From Acidobacteriaceae bacterium (GTDB lineage: Bacteria; Acidobacteriota; Terriglobia; Bryobacterales; Bryobacteraceae), in assembly GCA_019244055.1 (NCBI GenBank), contig JAFATG010000175.1, positions 1 to 59,998 of the forward strand: 59,998 nucleotides of DNA, written 5' to 3'. Shown here one piece after another: positions 1 to 8,644 of this stretch. The notes beneath the pieces are model-generated. The model saw nothing but the letters and a program-made list of their open reading frames with translations, had not been told where the DNA came from and did no database searches. Position 1 is the stretch's first letter; every line of letters begins with the position of its first letter. The position numbers were made by a program, and so were the translations under genes.

Positions 1-1
1 G

Positions 2-520
2 ACTTTCGTGTTTGAGTCAGGTTTGCCGTTTAATCCTACCGTGGGCGCCACCAATTCGCCAGGAACTTTGTCCGGCGGACCGAACGGTGGGAGCTTATAT
101 CCAGACGTGATCGGTAACCCAAACGTCTCGAATCAGAGTATTAACAATTGGTTCAACACCTGTACAACCCTTTTGGACGGGACAAACTTCCCTGCCGGTT
201 GTACCAATCCGGCATGGGCCGTACCGGCCCCGGGGCATTTCGGTAATGCCGGGCGCAATATTCTACGAGGACCCGGCATACAAGACGTCGATTTCTCTCT
301 CGGCAAGAACTTCAAGCTCCCGCTACCGCGCGAAACCGGAAATCTTCAGATTCGCTTTGATGCGCTGAACGGCCTGAATCACCCGAATTTCGATCTTCCG
401 GGGACCAGTATCGGCACTAGCGGCGCCGGCGTGATCACTGGGACAACGGGTAATTACAACACGACTAACAACAGCTTCGGGCAGCGTACAATCCAACTCG
501 GCGCGCGATTTTCGTTCTAG
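2..520 (+). CDS. TonB-dependent receptor-like outer membrane protein, C-terminal end (partial)
   Basis: The reading frame is open from the window edge (first full codon at 2), so only the last 173 or so residues are present. The text resembles the C-terminus of the large carboxypeptidase-regulatory/TonB-receptor-like proteins abundant in Acidobacteriota. It has a segment of the type FGNAGRNILRGPG, then short beta-strand-like stretches (DVDFSLGKNFKL, LQIRFDALNGLNHPNF), and ends in aromatic ARFSF, as expected for a final outer-membrane strand. The likely role is a 22-strand barrel for uptake of a siderophore or oligosaccharide, but the substrate cannot be told from this end. A secreted TPR gene follows after 32 nt and may be co-transcribed. 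Confidence 0.75.
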   Translation, partial: TFVFESGLPFNPTVGATNSPGTLSGGPNGGSLYPDVIGNPNVSNQSINNWFNTCTTLLDGTNFPAGCTNPAWAVPAPGHFGNAGRNILRGPGIQDVDFSLGKNFKLPLPRETGNLQIRFDALNGLNHPNFDLPGTSIGTSGAGVITGTTGNYNTTNNSFGQRTIQLGARFSF

Positions 521-552
521 TTCACGGCCTCGCTCGGTGTGAAACTGAAGGC

Positions 553-1743
553 ATGATCCGCAGGTCGATCATCCTCGTTGCTGGTTGTGTGCTTGGCGGC
601 AGTTTAGTCGTTGCTCAAACAACTGATAAACAGCAGGAAATCCAATCGCATTCCCGCCAAGCGCAACACTATCTCCAGGAGAAGAGACCAGATCTTGCGA
701 TTGGCGAATTCAAGGCCATTCTGGCGATCGATTCCGGGGACCTCGATGCAAGAGGGAATGTCGGAGTACTCGAGTATTTTCAAGGTCAATACGCGGAGGC
801 TGCCGCGGACCTTCGTTCGGCACTCGAAAACAAACCCGAGTTGTGGAAGCTCCGAGCTCTGCTCGGCATGAGCGAAAAGCGGATCGGCAAGAACAAGGAA
901 GCACAGGCTGACTTAGAAAAGGCTTTCCCGCAGTTGCAGGAGCAGAAGCTACGAGTGCAAACGGGCCTGGAGCTGATCGAGGTCGATTATGGGCTGAACG
1001 ATCTGGGTAAAGCGGCGGAAATTGTCAACGTGCTCCGGCAGCTTGAACCTACTAACGTCGATATCCTTTACGCCGCCCACCGGATCTACTCGGAGTTGTC
1101 AGATGAAACGATGCTGAGCCTCGCCATGGTTGCGCCCGACTCCGCGCGCATGCACCAGCTTATGGCCCATGAATTAGCAAGACAGGCTAAGGATGACGCG
1201 GCGATCGAAAATTATCGCATTGCATTGAAAATCGATCCGCGGCGAGCAGACATCCACTACGAACTTGCCGAGATGCTTAATACTCAATCCTCTCCGGCCG
1301 CGAAAGCAGAAGCAGAGAAAGAATACCAAGCGGCATTGGCCAGCGATCCTTTCGATGAGAAGTCGGAATCCAGATTGGGTCAGATCGCCCTACGCCGATC
1401 CGACTTGAAGAGCGCGATTGCGTGCTATTCACAAGCGCTTAGAATGCAGCCAAATGATGCGGACGCCAACCTCGGAATGGCGAAGGCACTGATGTCCATG
1501 CACCAGCCGCAGGAGGCCAAACCTTACCTCGAGCGTGCCGCTCAACTGGAGCCGTTTGATCCGGCGACGCACTATCGTCTTGGCGTGCTGTATCGGGAGC
1601 TCGGACAGAAGGAAGATTCTCAGCGTGAGCTTGCCGAGTTCGAGAAGCTCAAGAAGATGAAGACCCGGCTGAGTGAGATCTATCAGCAAATGCGGCTGCA
1701 ACCCGGGAAGCAGGAGGAAGCCGATTCGGAGGTTCCGAACTGA
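553..1743 (+). CDS. Secreted tetratricopeptide-repeat protein
   Basis: A 396-residue protein with an N-terminal signal peptide (basic MIRRS, a hydrophobic stretch to about residue 20, likely cut after VVAQ). The rest is built of 34-residue TPR units, for example near residues 35-100, 205-240 and 275-345 (patterns such as AIACYSQALRMQPNDADANLGMA). TPR solenoids are protein-binding scaffolds, so this is probably a periplasmic interaction protein. It follows the receptor gene by 32 nt, an arrangement common for acidobacterial receptor/TPR pairs, which suggests a role in handling the receptor cargo. The ribosome site before 553 is weak (AAGG close to ATG). The exact role is unknown. Confidence 0.8.
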   Translation: MIRRSIILVAGCVLGGSLVVAQTTDKQQEIQSHSRQAQHYLQEKRPDLAIGEFKAILAIDSGDLDARGNVGVLEYFQGQYAEAAADLRSALENKPELWKLRALLGMSEKRIGKNKEAQADLEKAFPQLQEQKLRVQTGLELIEVDYGLNDLGKAAEIVNVLRQLEPTNVDILYAAHRIYSELSDETMLSLAMVAPDSARMHQLMAHELARQAKDDAAIENYRIALKIDPRRADIHYELAEMLNTQSSPAAKAEAEKEYQAALASDPFDEKSESRLGQIALRRSDLKSAIACYSQALRMQPNDADANLGMAKALMSMHQPQEAKPYLERAAQLEPFDPATHYRLGVLYRELGQKEDSQRELAEFEKLKKMKTRLSEIYQQMRLQPGKQEEADSEVPN

Positions 1744-1802
1744 GAAAGCGATGCCGGCGGGTAACAGGCCAGGGCCGTGCCTCGATGGATACTGAAGCAA
1801 GT

Positions 1803-2258
1803 ATGAAAACACTTCCAGCAGGGCTACTTCTAGCGGCCGGCTTGGCATTCGCTGCCCAACCGGGAGTCACGATCTTCAAGGCAAGTGAGATCCAAACGAA
1901 GAGCGACAAGCTCCTCGATAAGAACCAAGCATTCGCCAGCGAGATGCTACCGCGCTTCGGCAATCACTACATGATGCTCGCGGCCCGGGAGCAGACGGGA
2001 TCAGCGGAATCGCACGAGCACGAAGCCGATATTTTCGTCGTGGAGCGCGGAAATGCCACGCTGCTGTCGGGCGGAACGATCGTGCAGCCCCGTACGGAAA
2101 GGCCTGGCGAGATACGAGGCAGCTCGATCGAAGCGGGAGAGCGGCGCACCGTCAGTACGGGAGATATCATCCAGATTCCCGCCGGCGTGCCACATCAGTT
2201 GCTAATCGAAAAAGGACAGCCTTTCGTCTATTTCGTGGTAAAGGTCACCGGCCAGTAG
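1803..2258 (+). CDS. Secreted cupin-domain protein
   Basis: I start it at 1803 because the next residues (MKTLPAGLLLAAGLAFAAQ) form a clean signal peptide; the frame is open from 1785, which would put extra polar residues before it. The mature part, about 130 residues, holds both cupin motifs: an HEHEAD block followed by the glutamate-glycine of VVERG, and GDIIQIPAGVPHQ with the second-motif histidine. The three His plus one Glu would bind a divalent metal. Such single-domain cupins are periplasmic enzymes or sensors of small molecules; no substrate can be named. Its TAG stop abuts the ATG of the ZIP-like transporter at 2259, so the two are probably translationally coupled and may share a metal. 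Confidence 0.75.
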   Translation: MKTLPAGLLLAAGLAFAAQPGVTIFKASEIQTKSDKLLDKNQAFASEMLPRFGNHYMMLAAREQTGSAESHEHEADIFVVERGNATLLSGGTIVQPRTERPGEIRGSSIEAGERRTVSTGDIIQIPAGVPHQLLIEKGQPFVYFVVKVTGQ

Positions 2259-2960
2259 ATGACTGCGGCGTGGGTGCTGACCGCGCTGGCCTTTGCCGGA
2301 GCAATCGCGGGAATTTTTCTGTTCGCCTCGCGACGGCTTTCAGACCATCTCGCGGCGGCAGGTGGCGGCCTGCTGTTCGGGATCGCGGTGTTCTGGTTGG
2401 TGCCCGAAATGAAAAGCGTGGCGGGATGGACGGCGCTCGCGGCTACCGCTCTCGCTTATGTCCTGATAGCCGGGTTGGATCGCTTATTGATGCACACGGG
2501 TCACTCGCCGCGGCAGGGGGTGCTGGCACCGTTGCTGATTGCAACTGCGGCGCACAGTTTTATTGATGGATGGAGCGTGCGGGCATTGGGGAGACAGCCG
2601 GTAACGGATGTTGCCGTTACGCTCGGATTAGCGCTTCACAAGATTCCCGAAGGCGCGGCGCTCGGGTGGGTGGCACAGCAAGGATTGCGTTCGCGATCGA
2701 CAGCGGTATTGGCGAGCTTCGCGGTGGAGGCGGTCACCCTGGTGGGCGCGGCAATCGAGCCAACGGCGGATCGATCGGGAATGGCGAAGTTCGGTCCTTG
2801 GTGGACGGTCGGCATTTTGGCGGTGATCTCCGGCAGCTTCATTTTTCTAGCGATTCACGCGATTGTTCCTGAATGGAAGCGGCCGACTGTGGTTCTGGCG
2901 TTTCTGGCGCCGCTGCTCGTGATCGGGGGTATCAGCACGCTCCGGCTATTCACGATTTGA
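2259..2960 (+). CDS. ZIP-family metal transporter
   Basis: A 233-residue membrane protein with about seven or eight hydrophobic segments. Two motifs identify the ZIP (ZupT-like) family: HSFIDGW at residues 99-105 and HKIPEG at 127-132. These correspond to the metal-binding helices IV and V (HN..DG and HE.PEG in classical members). In ZIP proteins these helices carry Zn2+, Fe2+ or Mn2+ into the cytoplasm. The Asn usually next to His in helix IV is Ser here, so metal preference is uncertain. It starts directly after the cupin stop codon. Its 3' end overlaps the convergent amidase gene by 11 nt. Confidence 0.75.
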   Translation: MTAAWVLTALAFAGAIAGIFLFASRRLSDHLAAAGGGLLFGIAVFWLVPEMKSVAGWTALAATALAYVLIAGLDRLLMHTGHSPRQGVLAPLLIATAAHSFIDGWSVRALGRQPVTDVAVTLGLALHKIPEGAALGWVAQQGLRSRSTAVLASFAVEAVTLVGAAIEPTADRSGMAKFGPWWTVGILAVISGSFIFLAIHAIVPEWKRPTVVLAFLAPLLVIGGISTLRLFTI

Positions 2961-4395
2961 GCGGCACGGGCGGATGCTGCTTATGAAAATCGGTACGGTT
3001 CTGGAACTCGCGCCCGTAGGCGAGAATGCGGATTTCCTGAAACGGAGGCCCGATCATCTGCAGCCCTATTGGAAGGCCGTTCACGTAACCGCAAGGCGCA
3101 GTGAGGGCGGGCAAGCCGCATAGATTTGTCGCGGGTACCAGACCAGCCCCCACACCTTTTATATCGGGATGTTTCGGCGGAGTCTCGGGAAACGGTTGAT
3201 CGGCACGCTCCGGAAGGCCCCAGTGTGCCGGCGCGATCAGCAAGTCGACTTCAGAGAATAGATCGCGGAACGCCGCCTGGATCTGTGTACGGACGCGCAT
3301 CGCCTTCAGATAGTCAGTGGCGAGATACGTCAAGGAAGCGCGAAGCCCGTCGATTTGGCTCTGGTCGGCTAATTGATCGACCTGGCCGCTTCGTATGAAC
3401 TGTTCAAATATAGACGCGGCCTCGGAATCGATGATGGTACCGATCACAGGGCCGTATGGGAAATCGGGCAGTTTCGTTTCTACCATCTGGGAACCGATGG
3501 ATTTGAACACGGTGAGAGCATTTTGAAAGGCGGGCCGGAGCGCCTCGTCGGGCCACTCACTGAAATCGATTTCGGCATAACCAACTCTGAGGTCTCGAAA
3601 ATCGCGATAATACTGTGGCGTGTAATAGAAGTTCTTTCGAGCAGAGGTAGGATCATCCGTGTCGCCACCAGCAATCGTACGCAGAACCAGGCCGCAGTCC
3701 TCCGCCGAGCGGGCCAGAACGCCGATCTTATCGAGCGTCCAGGACAGCGCCATCGCGCCGTGGCGGCTCACGAGACCATACGTGGGACGCAGGCCGGTGA
3801 TACCGCAATAGGAGGCGGGAGTCAGGATGGAGCCGGAGGTTTCGGAACCAAGGGCATACGGTACGAGACCGGCAGCAACAGCGGCACCGGACCCGCTGGA
3901 AGAACCGCCCGACCAATACTGCTTGTTCCAAGGATTGAGGCCCGGCCCTTGAAATGAAGCGGAGGCCGAACTGTAGCCACCTCCGCCTGCGAGCTCTACC
4001 ATCGACAGCTTAGCGACGAGAATGGCCTGTTCTTTGTTGAGTTTCTTGAGAACTGTCGCGGTGTCATCGAAAACCTGATCGGCGTAGGGCTTCGCGCCCC
4101 AGGTAGTCGGATAACCCGGAAATGCTAGGAGATCTTTCGCTCCGTATGGTATGCCTTGCAGCGGCCCGCGAAAGCGTTCGTGTTTGAGGTCGTAGTCGGC
4201 ATCCTTGGCAGAGCTGTGCGCTTCTTTGCCGATGATACAAGCGACCGCATTGTAATCGGCGCCAAGTTTCGTCAGGCGCTTGGAAAAAAACTTTGTAAGC
4301 TCAAGTGACGAAATGGCCCGGGTCTGCAATGCATTGTTCAGTTCGGAAATACTGGCGAAGGGAAGGGTGGATTCGTCCAGCTTTGCTTTATGCAT
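2950..4395 (-). CDS. Amidase-signature family hydrolase
   Basis: A 481-residue protein of the amidase signature family (the GatA superfamily). The glycine/serine-rich signature GGSSSGSGAAVAAG is present, followed by GSETSGSILTPASYCG, and the catalytic lysine lies in PYGAKDLLAFPG near residue 88. These give the Ser-cisSer-Lys triad that hydrolyses amide bonds. It is not the tRNA amidotransferase subunit GatA: it stands apart from gatB and gatC, and the C-terminus ends in a generic IGLQMIG.PF.E block. The gene has no signal peptide itself but follows a small Tat-exported protein gene by 12 nt. Its substrate is unknown. Confidence 0.85.
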   Translation of the reverse strand: MHKAKLDESTLPFASISELNNALQTRAISSLELTKFFSKRLTKLGADYNAVACIIGKEAHSSAKDADYDLKHERFRGPLQGIPYGAKDLLAFPGYPTTWGAKPYADQVFDDTATVLKKLNKEQAILVAKLSMVELAGGGGYSSASASFQGPGLNPWNKQYWSGGSSSGSGAAVAAGLVPYALGSETSGSILTPASYCGITGLRPTYGLVSRHGAMALSWTLDKIGVLARSAEDCGLVLRTIAGGDTDDPTSARKNFYYTPQYYRDFRDLRVGYAEIDFSEWPDEALRPAFQNALTVFKSIGSQMVETKLPDFPYGPVIGTIIDSEAASIFEQFIRSGQVDQLADQSQIDGLRASLTYLATDYLKAMRVRTQIQAAFRDLFSEVDLLIAPAHWGLPERADQPFPETPPKHPDIKGVGAGLVPATNLCGLPALTAPCGYVNGLPIGLQMIGPPFQEIRILAYGREFQNRTDFHKQHPPVPLKS

Positions 4396-4407
4396 CGGCG
4401 CGGATCA

Positions 4408-4638
4408 TTAGATGGCGCGAAAACCGAAGGCCGGTTCGATGCTCATAGGCAGATCAATTTTCGAGAGCTTGTCGCGAGTCGAGCGAACTTCGTCGTACGC
4501 CTTCTGCAAACGCTGCTGTGGCGTGGCGGGCGGTTGCGGCGGGGCCGGCGCGCCCTGCGGCGGAATTTTGGACGTGACTTGCGCGGCAATTGGCGCCGTG
4601 AAGGCGAGAGCGGTCCACTCACGGCGCGTTAAACGCAT
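4408..4638 (-). CDS. Small Tat-signal protein upstream of amidase
   Basis: A 76-residue protein starting at 4638 (MRLTRREWTALAF). The N-terminus is a twin-arginine signal: RR followed by a hydrophobic ALAFTAPIAA and a cut-site-like AAQ. The mature part is proline-rich (APAPPQPPATPQQ), then a helical stretch with alternating charge, ending in SIEPAFGFRAI. I recognise no domain. The short spacing to the amidase suggests co-translation, and it could be a partner or an exported tether for the amidase. A longer reading from 4692 is possible but adds residues without signal character and would reach into the Pho-box region. Confidence 0.55.
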   Translation of the reverse strand: MRLTRREWTALAFTAPIAAQVTSKIPPQGAPAPPQPPATPQQRLQKAYDEVRSTRDKLSKIDLPMSIEPAFGFRAI

Positions 4639-4697
4639 GCTGGGCACCCATGCGGACATTATAGGGGCATAAGTGCCTTCACGTCCGGGCAACCGCT

Positions 4698-4727
4698 TTT
4701 AACCTGTTTGTAACTTCTCTGTTATCC
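4698..4727 (+). promoter_or_regulatory. Pho-box-like triple direct repeat upstream of pstS
   Basis: Three 8-bp units lie in tandem, each separated by 3 bp: TTTAACCT (4698-4705), TGTAACTT (4709-4716) and TGTTATCC (4720-4727). The 11-bp period and the TTAACCT-type unit match the known layout of Pho boxes, especially the cyanobacterial SphR form, where PhoB-family dimers bind one helix turn apart. The element is 107 nt before the chosen pstS start and directly precedes a complete pst operon, so control by a PhoB-type regulator under phosphate limitation is likely. No phoR/phoB genes are in the window. The identification rests on spacing and sequence only. Confidence 0.6.
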
Positions 4728-4833
4728 GACGTTGATGACAACTTCCCAATACTGGGAGAGCACAACGGATTCCTCGCGTGTGGTTTCGCAGTTTGGCTTA
4801 CACGCGGACAGCGAGATGAAAAGGAACAAACAA

Positions 4834-5889
4834 ATGAAAATGCTGGCGTGTTTAAAGGAACCGCGAGGACGGATTGCAACTGCGGTGGCGGTCGCGGCGA
4901 TGCTGGCCGCGTGTCCATTGCATGCACAGACGAGCCTGACGGGGGCAGGGGCGACCTTTCCCTATCCGATGTATTCAAAGTGGTTCAACCAATACCATAA
5001 AGCGCATCCCGATGTTGAGATAAATTATCAATCCATCGGCTCTGGCGGCGGCATCAGGCAGGTGACCGAGGGCACGGTCGATTTTGGGGCCAGCGACGGT
5101 CCGATGAACGACAAGCAAATCGCGGAGTTCAAGCAGAAACGGGGCTGTGACATTCTTCACTTCCCCACCGTCCTGGGTGCCGATGTTCCGACGTACAATG
5201 TTCCGGGAATAAGCGCCGATCTTAATTTCACTCCCGAGGCGCTGGCCGGCATTTTTTTGGGCAGGATTACGAAATGGAACGATCCGGAGATTCAGAAGGC
5301 GAATCCCAGCGTGAAGCTTCCGAACAATGATCTCATCGTGGTGCACCGGTCGGAGGCCAGCGGAACTACTTACGTCTGGGTTGATTACCTATCAAAGGTC
5401 AGCCCGGAGTGGAAACAAAAGGTAGGCGTCGGCACCGCGGTCAATTGGCCGGTGGGACTCGGGGGAAAAGGGAACGAAGGGGTATCGGGGCAGATCAAAC
5501 AAACCCCGTATTCGATCGGCTATGTTGAGTTGGTGTACGCGATACAGAATCACCTGCAGTACGGGCAGGTGCGGAATCAGTCCGGCAGTTTCGTAAAGGC
5601 AGGTCTGGCAAGCGTGACGGCGGCGGCGGCAGGAGCGGCGGAGAATATGCCGGATGACTTCCGGGTTTCGATTACAAACGCACCCGGAAGGGCCGCGTAC
5701 CCGATCGCGAGCTTCACCTGGCTACTGATTCCAAGCAAAATCCAGGATGCCACCAAGCGGAAGGCCCTCGTCGATTTTCTGCGCTGGATGCTCACCTCGG
5801 GGCAGAATGACACGGCAGCTCTTTCCTACGCACAGCTTCCCAAACAGGTGGTCGCCAAGGAACAAAAAGCCATTCTCAAAATTCAGTAG
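4834..5889 (+). CDS. pstS: Phosphate ABC transporter, substrate-binding protein PstS
   Basis: A 351-residue periplasmic phosphate binder. I place the start at 4834 because AAGGA (4821-4825) sits 8 nt before it and the following residues make a signal peptide ending near PLHAQ. The mature protein starts with TSLTGAGATFPYPMYSKW, the hallmark of PstS, and carries the conserved blocks GSGGGIRQVTEGTVDFGASDGPM (phosphate loop), LGRITKWNDP and VHRSEASGTTYVW. These hydrogen-bond the anion. It is the first gene of pstSCAB-phoU and delivers phosphate to the PstC/PstA channel. Lower-confidence starts exist at 4816 and 4732. Confidence 0.96.
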   Translation: MKMLACLKEPRGRIATAVAVAAMLAACPLHAQTSLTGAGATFPYPMYSKWFNQYHKAHPDVEINYQSIGSGGGIRQVTEGTVDFGASDGPMNDKQIAEFKQKRGCDILHFPTVLGADVPTYNVPGISADLNFTPEALAGIFLGRITKWNDPEIQKANPSVKLPNNDLIVVHRSEASGTTYVWVDYLSKVSPEWKQKVGVGTAVNWPVGLGGKGNEGVSGQIKQTPYSIGYVELVYAIQNHLQYGQVRNQSGSFVKAGLASVTAAAAGAAENMPDDFRVSITNAPGRAAYPIASFTWLLIPSKIQDATKRKALVDFLRWMLTSGQNDTAALSYAQLPKQVVAKEQKAILKIQ

Positions 5890-5901
5890 AAGTCTCTTGC
5901 G

Positions 5902-6885
5902 ATGAGTACCACCGCCACTTTAGACCAAGGCGTAGCGCCACCCGGCGGCCGGGTCGTATCCTTCCGGCGGCGCCTCCGGGCGGGCGACGAAGTGGCCTAC
6001 CTGATTACCCTCATCGCGGCGGGAACCATCTTCCTCATTACGGCGCTGGTGTTCTATGAGGTGTTCTCGCAGTCCGCTCTTTCACGGCACAAATTCGGTT
6101 GGTCTTTCCTAATCACGTCTGTCTGGGACCCGGTTGCGGGAACGTTTGGCGCGCTACCGTTCATCTACGGGACGGTAGTTACGTCCATTCTGGGACTGCT
6201 GGTCGCAGTTCCGGAGGGGATAGGCTCCGCCATATTCTTATCGGAAATGGCGCCGCCGCGCCTATCGAACGCCTGCACGTTCCTCATCGAGCTACTAGCG
6301 GCTGTCCCTAGCGTGATCTACGGTCTGTTGGGAATATTTATTCTGGTTCCTATTCTGGAGCGCCACGTGGTGCCTCCACTCAAGTCGGCTTTCGGATGGC
6401 TTCCGATTTTTCAGGGGCCGTTCTACGGAGTGAGCCTGTTTTCGGCGGGAATCGTTCTGTCCATCATGATCGTCCCGTTCATCGTTTCGGTGTCCCGAGA
6501 AGTTCTTCTGGCGGTCCCGCGCGATCAGCGGGAAGCGTCTCTCGCGCTCGGGGCGAGCCAATGGCAGACCACGTGGCGCGTGGTGGTTCCGAATGCGTCG
6601 TCAGGCATCGTGGGCTCGATTTTTCTCGCGCTTGCCCGCGCGCTCGGCGAAACCATGGCGGTCACGATGGTGATTGGGAATACGCCGCAAATCAAAGCAT
6701 CGCTCCTCGCTCCAGGGGACTCAATTGCTTCGGTGATTGCGAATCAGTTTACCGAGGCCACTGGCGATTTGTACTTGAGTGCCCTGATCGAGTTGGGACT
6801 GGTCCTGTTTGGTGTCACCTTCGTTCTGAACGGTCTCGCTCGCATTCTAATCATCGCGACGAGCCGGAAGGGAGCGCACTCGTAA
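5902..6885 (+). CDS. pstC: Phosphate ABC transporter permease PstC
   Basis: A 327-residue inner membrane protein with about six helices, the first near residues 32-52. It has the binding-protein-dependent permease fold: the EAA-like loop is seen in PRDQREASLALGASQWQTTWRVVVP (about residues 209-233), followed by the ARALGETMAV block typical of PstC. PstC pairs with PstA to form the phosphate channel energised by PstB. It begins 12 nt after pstS, and its TAA stop shares one base with the pstA start (TAATG), indicating translational coupling. Confidence 0.95.
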   Translation: MSTTATLDQGVAPPGGRVVSFRRRLRAGDEVAYLITLIAAGTIFLITALVFYEVFSQSALSRHKFGWSFLITSVWDPVAGTFGALPFIYGTVVTSILGLLVAVPEGIGSAIFLSEMAPPRLSNACTFLIELLAAVPSVIYGLLGIFILVPILERHVVPPLKSAFGWLPIFQGPFYGVSLFSAGIVLSIMIVPFIVSVSREVLLAVPRDQREASLALGASQWQTTWRVVVPNASSGIVGSIFLALARALGETMAVTMVIGNTPQIKASLLAPGDSIASVIANQFTEATGDLYLSALIELGLVLFGVTFVLNGLARILIIATSRKGAHS

Positions 6886-7733
6886 TGCGTTCATCCAGAC
6901 AGAAGAACATCGTGAACTATTTGATGTTTGGATTGACCGGCCTGTGTACGCTCATGACTGCGGGCATCTTGTTCTTTATCCTCGGGTACCTTGCGTATCA
7001 CGGCGCGAGATCGCTCAACCTGGAATTTTTCACGCGCCTGCCAGCGCCGGTCGGAGAAACAGGCGGCGGAATGGCCAATGCCATTGTGGGAAGCGCGAAA
7101 GTGCTGTTTTTGGCGACGCTGATCGGAATTCCGATAGGTTTTTTGGGCGGAGTATACCTGTCTGAATACGGCGGCCAGACTTTCTCGTTCGTAATACGGT
7201 ATGTAACCGATCTATTGAATGGTGTTCCATCTATTGTGATTGGGATTGTAGTTTATGCGCTGGTTGTTCACCCGATGGGCCATTTTTCGGCGATTGCCGG
7301 CGGCGTGGCGCTAGGCATTATGATGATTCCGATCTCAGTCCGCAGCACCGAAGAGTATCTTCATGCAGTTCCAGTGTCGTTGCGCGAGGCAGCACTGGCC
7401 CTGGGGGCACCCAAATGGAAGGCCATCGTTACTGTTGTGATTCCCGCCGCCATTCGCGGTATTGTGTCCGGGACAATGCTGGATTTGGCGCGAGTAGCGG
7501 GCGAAACCGCTCCTCTTCTGTTCACTGCGCTGAGCAATCAGTTCTGGAGTCCAGGTTGGAGCAAACCCACCGCGACATTACCGGTGATGATTTTCACATA
7601 CGCCATATCGCCCTATGAGGATTGGCATCGTCAGGCCTGGGCGGCCGGTTTCGTGCTCCTGGTTCTGGTTTTGTCGATTAACATAATTGCGCGCTTGGCG
7701 CTAGCTAGAGGAGCTTATGTTCCGAGAGCATAA
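6885..7733 (+). CDS. pstA: Phosphate ABC transporter permease PstA
   Basis: A 282-residue inner membrane permease. The frame is open upstream from 6396 inside pstC, but the ATG at 6885 overlapping the pstC stop by one base is the natural start (MRSSRQKNIVNYLMF). Diagnostic stretches are GGGMANAIVGS, the EAA-like loop VPVSLREAALALGAPKWKAIVTVVIPAA and ARVAGETAPLLFTA, which is typical of PstA. With PstC it forms the heterodimeric phosphate channel. The next gene, pstB, starts 54 nt downstream. Confidence 0.95.
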   Translation: MRSSRQKNIVNYLMFGLTGLCTLMTAGILFFILGYLAYHGARSLNLEFFTRLPAPVGETGGGMANAIVGSAKVLFLATLIGIPIGFLGGVYLSEYGGQTFSFVIRYVTDLLNGVPSIVIGIVVYALVVHPMGHFSAIAGGVALGIMMIPISVRSTEEYLHAVPVSLREAALALGAPKWKAIVTVVIPAAIRGIVSGTMLDLARVAGETAPLLFTALSNQFWSPGWSKPTATLPVMIFTYAISPYEDWHRQAWAAGFVLLVLVLSINIIARLALARGAYVPRA

Positions 7734-7787
7734 ACCCGCGCGACAGACGCTCGGACCGCGAGCGCAGCTTCAAGAGGAGACGAACCT

Positions 7788-8618
7788 GTGGCAACCCCGC
7801 AGCAGCAGCAGATCTTGAGAGAACCAGTCATTGCACCTCCGGAAGGAGCCGAAGTTCAAAAATCCCACGCCGAGCCGAAGCTGCATACAAAGGATCTTGA
7901 TTTCTTTTACGGCAATTTTCAGGCGCTGCACGATATCAGCATCAGAATCGCCGAGAACAAGATAACAGCCTTTATCGGACCATCCGGCTGCGGGAAATCG
8001 ACGTTCCTGCGAACGATGAATCGGATGAACGAAGCGCTGCGAAACACACGAGTGCAAGGCGAGGTCTTGCTGGACAGCCAGGACCTACTCTCGATGGACG
8101 TGAATGACGTCAGGCGCCGAGTCGGGATGGTTTTCCAAAAATCCAACCCATTTCCTAAAACGATTTTCGAGAACGTCGCGTACGGCTTACGCGTAAACGG
8201 AATTCACAGGCGCGCTGTTATCGAAGACGCGGTGACGAAAAGCCTTAATCGCGCGGCACTGTGGAACGAAGTGAAAGATAAGCTGCACAAACCCGCATCG
8301 GCGCTGTCGGGCGGCCAGCAACAGAGACTGTGCATCGCGCGCGCGCTTGCGGTGAATCCCGAGGTTCTGTTGCTTGATGAACCGTGCTCCGCGCTTGATC
8401 CTATCGCCACGTCGAAGATAGAGGAGCTGTTATTCGAGATCAAGGACACGACCACCATCGTGATTGTGACTCATAACATGCAGCAGGCCGCGCGGGTGGC
8501 CGATTACACGGGTTTCTTTTTGCTGGGCAGGCTGATTGAATTCGACAACACGAAAACAATTTTCCAGAATCCAAGTAAGAAAGAGACAGAGGATTACGTA
8601 ACAGGCCGGTTCGGTTGA
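7788..8618 (+). CDS. pstB: Phosphate ABC transporter ATP-binding protein PstB
   Basis: A 276-residue ATPase. The GTG at 7788 has AGAGGAG a few bases upstream and is taken as the start; the first 30 residues are a poorly conserved extension. Walker A is GPSGCGKST at residues 64-72, the ABC signature is LSGGQQQR, and Walker B is [13 protein letters not shown]. The block [10 protein letters not shown] after Walker A and the [14 protein letters not shown] stretch are characteristic of PstB within the ABC superfamily. It powers phosphate import through PstCA. Confidence 0.96.
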   Translation: MATPQQQQILREPVIAPPEGAEVQKSHAEPKLHTKDLDFFYGNFQALHDISIRIAENKITAFIGPSGCGKSTFLRTMNRMNEALRNTRVQGEVLLDSQDLLSMDVNDVRRRVGMVFQKSNPFPKTIFENVAYGLRVNGIHRRAVIEDAVTKSLNRAALWNEVKDKLHKPASALSGGQQQRLCIARALAVNPEVLLLDEPCSALDPIATSKIEELLFEIKDTTTIVIVTHNMQQAARVADYTGFFLLGRLIEFDNTKTIFQNPSKKETEDYVTGRFG

Positions 8619-8644
8619 TCTGAATCTCAGTATTGGGGCGAAAC

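Noticed and set aside
2950-4395. Amidase as GatA of the tRNA amidotransferase
   Set aside because: It shares the signature motif, but it is far from gatB, its neighbour is a Tat protein, and there is no gatC. It fits a generic amidase better.
6396-6884. In-frame upstream extension of pstA
   Set aside because: The frame is open but runs through pstC in another frame. The TAATG junction at 6883-6887 gives a natural start, and the extension reads as low-complexity Arg/Ser-rich shadow.
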